DNA from: Hathewaya proteolytica DSM 3090
GTDB taxonomy: Bacteria > Bacillota > Clostridia > Clostridiales > Clostridiaceae
DNA length: 42,230 bases
NCBI RefSeq assembly: GCF_900142225.1
Contig: NZ_FRAD01000022.1
Span: 1-42,230 of the forward strand
Direction: 5' to 3'
The position numbers and the translations under genes were made by a program. Below the pieces are notes generated by a model, which was not told the origin of the DNA, did no database searches, and saw nothing but the letters and a program-made list of their open reading frames with translations. Of this stretch, positions 1 through 8,066 are shown in pieces. Position 1 is the stretch's first letter; each line of letters opens with the position of its first letter.

Positions 1-72
1 GATAGAGATGCTAATGCAAGTAAGAATATTCTAAAGCAAGGATTAAAAGAACTAAAAATAGAGGTGGCGTAA
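1..72 (+). CDS. tnpB: RNA-guided nuclease TnpB, C-terminal fragment
   Basis: Frame 1 is open from the first base to TAA at 70-72 and encodes 23 residues beginning DRDANASKNIL. DRDxNAS is the conserved last RuvC motif of TnpB proteins of IS200/IS605 and IS607 elements, and its Asp is one of the three metal-binding catalytic residues. TnpB cuts DNA next to a TAM under guidance of an omegaRNA made from the element's right end. Only this tail is visible, so whether the full gene is intact cannot be judged. Confidence 0.8.
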   Translation, partial: DRDANASKNILKQGLKELKIEVA

Positions 73-182
73 TCCTGTAATAAATACGGTAGGAACTATC
101 GGAATCAAGCCTGTGGAGATAGTAGATTGCGAGGTCGAAGAAGCAGGAAGCCCCATCCCCTTGTGGATGGGGTAAGTTCACT
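73..182 (+). ncRNA. Probable TnpB omegaRNA (reRNA) scaffold, copy 1
   Basis: The region from the tnpB stop codon to the element end is conserved base for base between the two copies and is GC-rich for this genome. It ends in a strong 8-bp hairpin with a short loop, followed by GTAAGTTCAC. In TnpB systems the omegaRNA covers the 3' end of tnpB plus the right end, and the host sequence immediately after the right end is the guide. Here the guide would begin near 183. Transcription and processing are inferred, not visible. Confidence 0.55.
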
Positions 183-393
183 CTCAAAACTCTAGTTGTA
201 TCCTTTTGAGAAGTTTTTGAAACGTGACCATACTGGCAACTAATTCATTCATCACTGCCAAGTACAAAAGAGCCATAGGAACATTTACAATGTTAGTTAT
301 GCAAGTTGAGATAATTTTTCATAAAATTCCAATAATATTTCAATCGACTATTCAAAATATTTATGGCATAATATAAGTGGAGGTGGTATTATA
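183..393. other. Non-coding stretch with IS-end-like remnant
   Basis: This stretch lies between the TnpB element and the glycosidase gene. Bases 251-274 match 15123-15146 at 21 of 24 positions, and the outer end reads GGCTCTTTTGTAC on the minus strand. The minus strand also has a 30-codon open frame (184-276) with no ribosome binding site. Bases 280-294 form the dyad AACATT-tac-AATGTT. The simplest reading is a decayed insertion-sequence end cut by the TnpB element, followed by the promoter region of the downstream gene. No confident promoter is visible. Confidence 0.4.
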
Positions 394-2106
394 ATGAACT
401 TCGATTTAAGATATGTTCCTTTCAGTAGGTATAATTCATTTTTTGTATTTTCTAAGCTTCAGCAAGATGACACGCAAGATTACAAAGTTTATATTCGAAA
501 TGTTTCTTCTTCATTTTCCAGAAGCAACATTTTTAGAATTGATTTGATTTACAATAATGAAATAATTCCTTATACGGAGCGCTGCTCGCCTTACTCATTG
601 AAATTAATTTCCGACAAGGGATTTATGGAATTTATTATTTCTGACGAAAACACCATTAGGTTTAGAGGTGCTGGTGTGGGACTTAGGCTTTCCGTGGAAA
701 CTACAAAGTATGACTGTGTAGCTCCATATGATAGCGATAAACTTCTTTTAACATATGCTACAAGCAACACGAAATTTATGATGATACCGCTTAAGGCTAC
801 AAAGGTTGATGTTTCTGCACCTTGGGATGTAAGTCGTTGTACCAGCATTACCATGGATTTTGTGGCTACGGTGGGAAATACGGTGGAAGGGATTATAGAC
901 AATTTTTTAACTGAATGGGATCCAAAGGATTTTTCTAAAACTTCCTTTGAAGAGGATAAGAAAGAAATAAAACATTATTATTATGGTTGGTTATTAAATA
1001 GTACCCACAATTGCCATCCAAAATATCATAGAGGCAATAAATTGGCTTCTTACATTACATGGTCCTGTGTGGTTCCTCCTAGAGGAAACCTTACAAGGAA
1101 AGCCATGTATATGTCAAAAAACTGGATGACTAGTATATGGAGTTGGGATAACTGCTTTAATGCACTGGCTTTATCTACTACGTTCCCTGAGCTTGCCTTA
1201 GAGCAGTTTATGATTTTTTTTGATCACCAAGATAAATCGGGTTCTTTCCCTGACCTTATAAATGATTCAAAATGCATTTGGAGTTTTAACAAGCCACCGG
1301 TGCAAGGAATAATCATGAAGGAAATCATGGACAAAACTGAAGAACAGGTTTTCAGCCTAGAAACCTTAGAAAAAATTTACCAGCCTATGTGTCTTTGGAC
1401 TAGATGGTGGCTAGATTTTAATGACTTTAACCACAATGGTGTTCCTCAGTATAAACATGGCAATGACTGTGGTTGGGATAATAGTACGGTGTTCCACAAT
1501 GGTGTGCCTATAGAGAGTCCAGATCTTTTAAGTTTCCTTATTTTACAGTTCGAATTTCTTGCTCTAGTAGCAGAAAAGCTGGGTAAACATGAAGAAAGCA
1601 AAAAACATTATGAAACAGCTAAAGAGAATTTGGTACTACTCATAAAGCACTTTTGGACTAAAGACGGCTTTGTAGCTAGACATAACAATGGTTCTATTTG
1701 CAATACTGGAGATAGTTTACTTTTGTTTGTACCTATTATACTTGGCAAACGCCTGCCATCTTATATTAGAGATTATCTTGTTTCCGGTTTAAAGGAGGAA
1801 GGTCGCTTCTTCACTGAAAATGGCCTTGCAACAGAAAGTGTTAAGAGTCCTTTCTACGAGCCTGACGGCTATTGGAGAGGTCCTATATGGGCTCCATCCA
1901 CATTCCTTATTGTAAGGGGGCTTGAAGCCTGCGGTGAATTTGAATTTGCATGGGAAATAAAGAAAAGATTCTGCGAGATGTGCAACAAAGAAGGCATGGC
2001 TGAGAATTTCGATGCTATTTCTGGAGAAGGTCTCAGGGATAAAGCCTTTACATGGACTTCTTCTGTTTTTCTTGTATTTTCAAGAGAACTCAATGAAAGG
2101 ATATAA
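394..2106 (+). CDS. GH63-type alpha-glucosidase-like glycoside hydrolase
   Basis: This is a 570-residue, probably cytoplasmic glycosidase with no signal peptide. The C-terminal two thirds have the (alpha/alpha)6-barrel signatures of GH63 / MGH1-like enzymes: WSWDN at 249-253, whose Asp252 is the candidate general acid; CGWDNS at 359-364; WRGPIWAPS at 494-502; and ENFDAISGEG from 537, whose Glu537 is the candidate base. The N-terminal ~190 residues look like a beta-sandwich domain. The family acts on alpha-linked glucose or mannose oligosaccharides and mannosylglycerate; the substrate here cannot be read from sequence. The ATG follows GGAGGTGG at a good distance. It is one of only two clear plus-strand genes and has no partner transporter nearby. 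Confidence 0.8.
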   Translation: MNFDLRYVPFSRYNSFFVFSKLQQDDTQDYKVYIRNVSSSFSRSNIFRIDLIYNNEIIPYTERCSPYSLKLISDKGFMEFIISDENTIRFRGAGVGLRLSVETTKYDCVAPYDSDKLLLTYATSNTKFMMIPLKATKVDVSAPWDVSRCTSITMDFVATVGNTVEGIIDNFLTEWDPKDFSKTSFEEDKKEIKHYYYGWLLNSTHNCHPKYHRGNKLASYITWSCVVPPRGNLTRKAMYMSKNWMTSIWSWDNCFNALALSTTFPELALEQFMIFFDHQDKSGSFPDLINDSKCIWSFNKPPVQGIIMKEIMDKTEEQVFSLETLEKIYQPMCLWTRWWLDFNDFNHNGVPQYKHGNDCGWDNSTVFHNGVPIESPDLLSFLILQFEFLALVAEKLGKHEESKKHYETAKENLVLLIKHFWTKDGFVARHNNGSICNTGDSLLLFVPIILGKRLPSYIRDYLVSGLKEEGRFFTENGLATESVKSPFYEPDGYWRGPIWAPSTFLIVRGLEACGEFEFAWEIKKRFCEMCNKEGMAENFDAISGEGLRDKAFTWTSSVFLVFSRELNERI

Positions 2107-2110
2107 AATA

Positions 2111-2160
2111 AAACCAACATTTGCAAGGTGTATCTTTGCAAATGTTGGTTTTTTATTTTT
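2111..2160. terminator. Bidirectional rho-independent terminator
   Basis: The stem AAACCAACATTTGCAA (2111-2126) pairs with its complement at 2136-2151. A T-run follows on the plus strand and an A-rich run precedes it, so it can stop both the plus-strand glycosidase and the converging minus-strand cdaA operon. Confidence 0.9.
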
Positions 2161-2167
2161 CTTATTA

Positions 2168-3007
2168 TTATTTGTCAAATAGATATGTCTTAATCAGTGC
2201 AAAAGCTTCTCTTGCATAAGAATTGGGAATTAAATAGGGATATGATGGAGCTGACTCACCATATGCTTCAAATCCATTTCTTTCTGCTAAAAGCTTTGCT
2301 CTAGCCATGTGAAAAGAATTCGTTACAATCAATACTTTTTCATTTTTGTCGTAACCTTCTTCGTCCAATTTTTTTCTAGTATATTGAAAGTTCTCTTTAG
2401 TATTTATCGACTGTTCTTCTTTTATAATGCGTTCTGATTCTATTCCACAATTTATAAGATATTTCTCCATAGCAGAGGCCTCAGTTATCATCTCATCCTT
2501 ACCTTGTCCACCAGACACTATCACCTTAGCGCTGTTGTTTTTCTTAAGATATTCAGCAGCGGTGTCCAGTCTATATGCTAGTGTAGCTGTTGGTGTCTCT
2601 CCTCTAAGTCCAGCCCCTAAAACCATAACTATATTGGGAGAGCCTATTCTCTCTTCAGTGCCATTGACGATTATAATAGCTTCTAAGGCCACAAAACATA
2701 TAATACCCACCCAAAGAAAGGTGTAAAATACTTTTCTAAGTATTACGTATCGAGCCATATGTATATCCGTTCTCTTGCTGCGAATTATACCAAGTCCTAG
2801 AAAAAACATGCCACTTAGAATCCAAAAGATAACAAATACAGTGGAGCCCATGAGCATCATGCCCACAGCATACATAAGGCAAGCAATGCCAAGAATAATT
2901 AAAAATATATTGATAAAAGTAAAGCCTTCCTTTTTAGGTCTAGTGTACGTAACGTTATTTTCCACAAATAAATTGCCCATTAGCCCAAATTTGGACACTT
3001 CAATCAC
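2168..3007 (-). CDS. DUF218 (YdcF/SanA-like) membrane protein
   Basis: The protein has up to 279 residues. Two hydrophobic segments (about residues 30-75) and a third near 90-112 precede a DUF218 domain. That domain shows VMVLGAGLRG, VSGGQG, ITEASAM and VTNSFHMARA, the usual conserved blocks of the YdcF/ElyC/SanA family. These proteins are linked to the cell envelope in other bacteria but the reaction is not settled. The gene is last in the cdaA operon and its start overlaps the stop of the upstream kinase-like gene (GTGA). The GTG at 3007 sits directly on the GGGG of its own ribosome binding site. A GTG at 2998 (residue 4) has better spacing from AAGGGG and may be the true start. Confidence 0.8.
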   Translation of the reverse strand: MIEVSKFGLMGNLFVENNVTYTRPKKEGFTFINIFLIILGIACLMYAVGMMLMGSTVFVIFWILSGMFFLGLGIIRSKRTDIHMARYVILRKVFYTFLWVGIICFVALEAIIIVNGTEERIGSPNIVMVLGAGLRGETPTATLAYRLDTAAEYLKKNNSAKVIVSGGQGKDEMITEASAMEKYLINCGIESERIIKEEQSINTKENFQYTRKKLDEEGYDKNEKVLIVTNSFHMARAKLLAERNGFEAYGESAPSYPYLIPNSYAREAFALIKTYLFDK

Positions 3008-4119
3008 CCCTTGTATATTATTTCTTTTTCCTCACCTCTCAAAACTTGTAAAACTTCCTCTACCAAATTGGTAATCTCTTCTTTTCCTGCATATACATGA
3101 ACCCCGGCCAAAGATGACACCCTGTTTCTTATGTTTTCCACCATGATTTTCGAGTGTGCAATTCTGCCTGTTAAAATAATGCTGTAAACTTGACCTTCAA
3201 GAGCTATAGCACACTTGGCAATTTCTTTGCAGATATTGTATGCCATGGCGTCAAAAACCACTTTGGACATTTCATCGCCTTTTTGAACGTTTTCCATGAG
3301 GACTTTGAAGTCCTTATACCCGAAATATGCCGTACAACCACCCCTGCTCTGAACAATTTCCTTAAGTTCCTCATATATGTAATTGCCACTAAAACACATC
3401 TTAACAAGTTCCCTCATGGGTAGATTTCCTGTTCTCTCGGGAGAAAAAGGACCTTCACCCTCACTGGTATTGTTCACCTCAATTACCCTGCCCATCTTGT
3501 GAGCTGCTATGGTCATTCTGTTGCCCAGATATGCCACGATTAGATTGGTTTTCTCGTATTTTTTATTGTGATGTTTGCAAAACCGCTTTGCCACAGTTTT
3601 TTGAGTCAGTGCATTAAAAAAACTATCCCTTTCAATGCCCTTCATACCAGTTATCTTAGCCTGAGATATCATTTCATCTATATTTACTGTGGTTACCATA
3701 TAGCCACTTACATTGTGTTTTTTGCATAATTCATAGGCAAGAAGAGGTTCTGTAAACAAGCACTTTGACTCATTAAAACGCTGCGTTAGATCCTCATAAT
3801 TTAACGCCACATACAAATTTCCATCGATTACATAAGTGCCACTGCACGCTTTATCTACAATGAATCCACGGCATACCAGACCTTCTATTTCATCAAAGTA
3901 GACTCTTTTATTCTTTAATAGCTGCTCTACAGATTCTATTCTCAGTGAAATTTGGTCCTCGATGGTAATATAGTTTCTCATCTCTTGATTAGAGTACCAT
4001 ATGGTATCAGCAAAAATATTTTCTTCTCCCTCATAAACACATACAACAGTACTGTTTAATTTTACATTCACCACTAGTATTTTGGGATAAATCTTACTGT
4101 TTTTCCGGGAAGGGTTCAT
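3004..4119 (-). CDS. Degenerate butyrate-kinase-like protein (first paralogue, ASKHA fold)
   Basis: This 371-residue protein aligns along its whole length with butyrate kinase (Buk), which makes butyrate and ATP from butyryl phosphate. It keeps Buk's Arg (R84 in LVCRGF) and a near-perfect EGPFSPERTG block (222-231). The N-terminal phosphate loop NPGSTSTK has become NVKLNSTV (18-25). The HMGGG nucleotide/catalytic block has become YLGNR (197-201), so the His and two Gly are gone. The ILTGG loop reads ILTGR. It is therefore probably not an active kinase. It lies 2 nt after a second degenerate paralogue and GAGGTGG lies upstream of its ATG. A scaffold or ligand-sensing role, perhaps as a heterodimer with its neighbour, is inference only. 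Confidence 0.8.
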   Translation of the reverse strand: MNPSRKNSKIYPKILVVNVKLNSTVVCVYEGEENIFADTIWYSNQEMRNYITIEDQISLRIESVEQLLKNKRVYFDEIEGLVCRGFIVDKACSGTYVIDGNLYVALNYEDLTQRFNESKCLFTEPLLAYELCKKHNVSGYMVTTVNIDEMISQAKITGMKGIERDSFFNALTQKTVAKRFCKHHNKKYEKTNLIVAYLGNRMTIAAHKMGRVIEVNNTSEGEGPFSPERTGNLPMRELVKMCFSGNYIYEELKEIVQSRGGCTAYFGYKDFKVLMENVQKGDEMSKVVFDAMAYNICKEIAKCAIALEGQVYSIILTGRIAHSKIMVENIRNRVSSLAGVHVYAGKEEITNLVEEVLQVLRGEEKEIIYKG

Positions 4120-4121
4120 GT

Positions 4122-5207
4122 TTAAATATCCACCTCATTTTCATAAATTTTCGGCTGCTCTATGTTGTCCAGCACTCTTTTTACTCCATTAAACATGGCT
4201 TCTATCTCGTAATTGCCCTGAATAACTTCCACAGGGCTTATAAAACTCACTCTTCTCGCTATGTTATCCATGATAAAATGACTAGCGCAAAGATCTCCTG
4301 TTAATATTATTCTATCAACCTTAAAAGAAAGGGCCGATGCCATGGTGCCGATATCCTTTGCAACACCATAGGAAAAAGCCTCCATTACATCTCGATACTC
4401 TTCTATTACAATATCGTTCATAATAACTTCTTTTAATCTTTCCACAGTGGAAAACTCCATGAGCTGAAGAAGTCCAGATTGATTATACATCTCATTGCAG
4501 AAACTTTTATAATCGCCCTTGTACTCCAATGCCTTGCTAGCCAATTTCAGAGGTGGAATGTCTCCACAACTTTTAATAGAAAACACACCTTCATCGTAAA
4601 AATTAACTGCATCCACTATTTTACCATTTTTTAAAGCGATGGTAGATACCTCTTCATTCATTTGACACACAATAAAAGAGCTGTCATTAATATTTTTACA
4701 AATTTTCTCTGCTACCATAGTCCCAATATATTTCATGTCCAGAGCATAGCTTATAGCTGTCCTCTTTATATATGGTAATCCAGTTATTCTAGCTTCTTCT
4801 GGCATTTCATCCACGCTCATGGAATCCACCATATAAGCCTTTATATTTGCTTTTTTTGCTATTTCAAAGGCAATAAGGGCACCTAAATTTGTTATGTGTC
4901 CCCCGCCATAAGCGATTCTTATATCCTCTAAAAGCTTTGGGGTTATAAAATATGTTCCACCTGGCATAGGTCTCAATATACCACCTGTGCCAACAGTGCA
5001 GATTAGTTCGCCCAAAGTGATTCCAAATCGCCTAAGTTCGTCTATAATGTCCCCCACTCTAAAGTCCCTTTGAGAATACATTTTCACACTAGGATTATAG
5101 CATTGGACCTTTGAACTAACAACTTCCATACCCTTTTTATTTAAAACGGATATTTTCGTATATAAATTGTGCGGGCTTATGGCCAATATGAACTGTTTTT
5201 TTGCCAT
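4122..5207 (-). CDS. Degenerate butyrate-kinase-like protein (second paralogue, ASKHA fold)
   Basis: This 361-residue Buk homologue is clearly different from its downstream neighbour. It keeps the block after the active-site Arg (ILRPMPGGTYF, 77-87) and GGGHITNLG (101-109), but the Arg itself is Thr (VGTGG, 72-76). The N-terminal loop NPGSTSTK reads SPHNLYTK (11-18), so the metal-binding Asn is lost while the Lys is kept. HMGGG has become QMNEE (182-186), and GPFSPERSG has become GVFSIKSCG (207-215). Catalysis by the normal mechanism is unlikely. Both degenerate genes have intact frames and lengths close to active Buk (~355), which argues for a selected function rather than decay. The ATG at 5207 is preceded by AGGAG only 2 nt away and by GGTGAG further upstream. 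Confidence 0.8.
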   Translation of the reverse strand: MAKKQFILAISPHNLYTKISVLNKKGMEVVSSKVQCYNPSVKMYSQRDFRVGDIIDELRRFGITLGELICTVGTGGILRPMPGGTYFITPKLLEDIRIAYGGGHITNLGALIAFEIAKKANIKAYMVDSMSVDEMPEEARITGLPYIKRTAISYALDMKYIGTMVAEKICKNINDSSFIVCQMNEEVSTIALKNGKIVDAVNFYDEGVFSIKSCGDIPPLKLASKALEYKGDYKSFCNEMYNQSGLLQLMEFSTVERLKEVIMNDIVIEEYRDVMEAFSYGVAKDIGTMASALSFKVDRIILTGDLCASHFIMDNIARRVSFISPVEVIQGNYEIEAMFNGVKRVLDNIEQPKIYENEVDI

Positions 5208-5233
5208 GGCTCCTGTCTCACCTTCCTAACAAA

Positions 5234-6838
5234 TTACTCCCTAATTTTAAATGCTTCTATGATCCTCTCAGCTACCTTTATTCCATCCACTGCCGCAGAA
5301 ATAATTCCTCCAGCAAAGCCCGCTCCCTCGCCAGCTACGTATAAACCGCTTAAAGATATACTTTCAAGATTTTCATTTCTGTCTATTCTAACCGGTGCCG
5401 ATGTTCTACTTTCAATTCCTGTAATTATAGCTCCATCCATGGCGAAACCCTTTATTTTTCTATCAAAGTTTAATATACCTCTTTTCAAAGAATCCACTAC
5501 ATAACTTGGAAGGCACTTTTTGATTTCATTGAATACATAACCTCTTGTAAAGCTAGCATTTACACCTGCAAGAGATTTTGAGTTTTTATCCTTTAGGAAG
5601 TCTCCAACTAGCTGTACTGGCGCCACATGATCTCCTCCCCCACATTCGTAGGCAAGCCTTTCATAATGCCTTTGGAACTCTATGCCACTAAGGGGGCCTT
5701 TACCTTCAAAATCCTTTTCCGATACAGTTACCACAAGGGCAGAATTGGCATTTTCCATATCTCTTTTTGAGTAGCTCATACCATTGGTGACCAACATGCC
5801 TTGCTCTGAGGAGGAAGCAACCACCACACCACCAGGACACATACAAAAACTGTATACACCCCTGCCATTGACTTCATCGGTATATGTCAATTTGTAATCT
5901 GCAGCCTTTAACCTTGGATGATTGTAGAATTTACCGTACTGATTTTTATTGATAAGCTCTTGAGGGTGTTCCACTCTAACTCCTATGGCAAAGGGTTTTG
6001 CACTGATAAAAATCCCTCTTTTGTGAAGCATCTCATAGGTATCTCGAGCACTGTGGCCAGTGGCAAGTACAGCCACCTCACAAGGAATTTTTTGGCCATT
6101 TGCGACGATAGCACATAGCTTTTCATTTCTAGTAACAATATCCTCCAGTTTGCTATTAAACCTTATCTCGCCCCCAAGAGAAATAATTTCCTCTCTTATA
6201 TTTTTCACCACAATTTTCAAAATGTCTGTACCCACATGAGGTTTTCCCATGTATTTAATCTCTTCCCTAGCTCCAGCCTTTACAAATTGCTCTAAAATAT
6301 AATCACATCTATAGTCCTTGCTTCTAGTGGTCAGCTTTCCATCAGAAAAAGTACCTGCACCACCTTCACCAAACTGTACATTGGATTCAGAATTTAGTTT
6401 TCCAGTGCTCCAAAACTCTTTGACAGTTTTACTTCTTTCCTCAACCTTTTCACCTCTCTCTAAAATTAGAGGCTTATAACCTTGCTTTGCCAGAATAAGA
6501 CCTGCAAACATTCCCGCAGGCCCCATACCAACTATTACCGGCCTGTTCTCAAGGATCTTATCTCCCATTTTAAACTCCGGCGCATATGCCTTTTCTCTTA
6601 TAGAAACTTCATTGGAATTTCTTCCTTTTACAATGGTTTTCTCGTTGCCATTTACTTCTATGGCCACTTGATAATTAAACCTTATGTTATCTTTTTTTCT
6701 TGCATCTATAGATTCTTTTATTATACTTAAATTTATTATATCATTTTCATTAATTTTAAGAGTATGTGCGACTTTACTCTTTAATTTTTCCATGGGTTCA
6801 TCTATGGACAATGTTATGTTATTCACTTGAATTGACAC
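5234..6838 (-). CDS. FAD-dependent dehydrogenase-like protein (COG2509 type)
   Basis: This 534-residue flavoprotein belongs to the 'NAD(FAD)-utilizing dehydrogenase' group of Firmicutes. After an N-terminal domain of about 95 residues it has a Rossmann dinucleotide motif (VIVGMGPAGMFAG, GxGxxG at 104-109). It also has the family blocks GEGGAGTFSDGKLTTR and ATGHSARDTYEML, and a C-terminal GLYVAGEGAGFAGG loop that completes FAD binding. The substrate is unknown for the family. GTG at 6838 lies 7 nt after cdaR with GAGGG about 11 nt upstream, so it is probably cotranscribed with cdaA-cdaR. No conserved Cys pair marks it as a disulfide reductase. Confidence 0.85.
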   Translation of the reverse strand: MSIQVNNITLSIDEPMEKLKSKVAHTLKINENDIINLSIIKESIDARKKDNIRFNYQVAIEVNGNEKTIVKGRNSNEVSIREKAYAPEFKMGDKILENRPVIVGMGPAGMFAGLILAKQGYKPLILERGEKVEERSKTVKEFWSTGKLNSESNVQFGEGGAGTFSDGKLTTRSKDYRCDYILEQFVKAGAREEIKYMGKPHVGTDILKIVVKNIREEIISLGGEIRFNSKLEDIVTRNEKLCAIVANGQKIPCEVAVLATGHSARDTYEMLHKRGIFISAKPFAIGVRVEHPQELINKNQYGKFYNHPRLKAADYKLTYTDEVNGRGVYSFCMCPGGVVVASSSEQGMLVTNGMSYSKRDMENANSALVVTVSEKDFEGKGPLSGIEFQRHYERLAYECGGGDHVAPVQLVGDFLKDKNSKSLAGVNASFTRGYVFNEIKKCLPSYVVDSLKRGILNFDRKIKGFAMDGAIITGIESRTSAPVRIDRNENLESISLSGLYVAGEGAGFAGGIISAAVDGIKVAERIIEAFKIRE

Positions 6839-6845
6839 TATTAGT

Positions 6846-8066
6846 TTATCCCTCTACTTTCTTTTGTATATTAATATTTACATTTTCTATATCTTTTTTT
6901 ACAAGAGTCACACCACTTGGCAACTCCATTTTAATTTGTGCACTATGACTTCCTTCAGAATACCCTGAAACATCCACATATACTTTAATGTCGCTATCCT
7001 TTAAAGAAGACATGATGGAGTCCAAACCTGACACCGTATATGTTATACTATTGTGGTCCATGGTTACTGTATAGTCGCTAGGCAAGTTCTTTACCTCAAT
7101 GCTATCTGTAATTTTCTTTTCAATATAATGCCTATCCACATAAACCGTCACATCAACTTTAGTAGTGCTCTCCAAAAAATCTACACCCTGTGGCAGCATA
7201 AGCTTAACATTGCCAACTGTAGTAGTGTCCTTTAAATCTGATATGTCAACAGGACTTGTTTCTATATACTGAAGAGAATTTACGATTTTTTCATCACCCA
7301 TGACTTTTATAATGGATGGGTTAACCTCTGTCTTGGTAACCTTGTAACTAGTTGAAGAATTTCCGCTAGTTATAACTTTTACAGGCAGACTTTTTATTGT
7401 ATTTACACCTAAAGCTACATTTACAATGTTGGTGTCTAGCTTTACATCCTTTACTTCATCATTCAAAGCATTTACAGGTTTAACAGTGACCACAGCTGTT
7501 TTAGTCTGTGTAGATTTTTTTACATCAAAGTGACCAAGAGCATACTTAACCTGACTTACCTTTCGGCTAGGTCCAGTCACCGTAACCTCTTTTGGATCCG
7601 TTATAACATCCTTTAAAAATCTATCCTCACTGCTTCCCTCGGCGACTTCAATCTTTACAGGAACAACCTGCTCTGCTATTCTGTCCACGCTTATTTCCAA
7701 CCATAATCCGCTATCATTTAAAATATTTACACTAGATGGACTGTTTTCAACTTTTATAGGAAGTTTGTTGCTTCCCTCCTTTAAAGCATATTCTGCCAGA
7801 TCAACATAAAGGTTAAACTCATTGGCTGTAACCCTGCCATCTGAGGATTTCCCTTCTACCTTAACATCGGTAGTATATCCCGTAGTATTCTCTATGCAAA
7901 GATTTTTTTGAGATAGTGCATCTGCATTCTTTAGCTGCACCGTAATATTTCTGATAGTGTAGGTGACATTTGGATTCTCAGTTTTTGTTATATAAAGCCA
8001 AAGGGAGAAGGCTAGTAATACACAGCACACCCTGACAAAGACTAATTTTGTTTTTTCTTTTTCCAT
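6846..8066 (-). CDS. cdaR: CdaA regulatory protein CdaR (YbbR-domain protein)
   Basis: This 406-residue protein has one N-terminal membrane anchor (about 8-26, VRVCCVLLAFSLWLYI) followed by about four YbbR repeats outside the membrane. In Firmicutes YbbR/CdaR binds CdaA and modulates its diadenylate cyclase activity. The start overlaps the 3' end of cdaA by 25 nt, the usual arrangement. The order cdaA-cdaR-glmM is normal elsewhere, but here glmM is replaced by the FAD protein and two kinase-like genes. Confidence 0.92.
   Translation of the reverse strand: MEKEKTKLVFVRVCCVLLAFSLWLYITKTENPNVTYTIRNITVQLKNADALSQKNLCIENTTGYTTDVKVEGKSSDGRVTANEFNLYVDLAEYALKEGSNKLPIKVENSPSSVNILNDSGLWLEISVDRIAEQVVPVKIEVAEGSSEDRFLKDVITDPKEVTVTGPSRKVSQVKYALGHFDVKKSTQTKTAVVTVKPVNALNDEVKDVKLDTNIVNVALGVNTIKSLPVKVITSGNSSTSYKVTKTEVNPSIIKVMGDEKIVNSLQYIETSPVDISDLKDTTTVGNVKLMLPQGVDFLESTTKVDVTVYVDRHYIEKKITDSIEVKNLPSDYTVTMDHNSITYTVSGLDSIMSSLKDSDIKVYVDVSGYSEGSHSAQIKMELPSGVTLVKKDIENVNINIQKKVEG

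Larger units (their letters stand above)
1..182 (+). mobile_element. IS200/IS605-type element, right end (partial, copy 1)
   Basis: This 182-bp stretch is repeated without mismatch in inverted orientation at 42049-42230. It contains the 3' end of a tnpB gene followed by a GC-rich hairpin (ccccatcc...ggatgggg, about 151-172). The two copies stop matching after base 182, so the element's right boundary lies at or just before it. The left part of the element is outside the window. IS200/IS605 elements move without terminal inverted repeats or target duplication, which fits the absence of both here. Confidence 0.85.

Noticed and set aside
184..276. 30-codon minus-strand frame (MALLYLAVMNELVAS...) next to the left TnpB element
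   Set aside because: There is no ribosome binding site, and it ends 2 bases from the element boundary. Better explained as part of an IS-like remnant.
344..372. TCGACT-17-CATAAT as promoter of the glycosidase gene
   Set aside because: The predicted start falls on the ribosome binding site itself, leaving almost no leader. The match is weak and not reported as a promoter.
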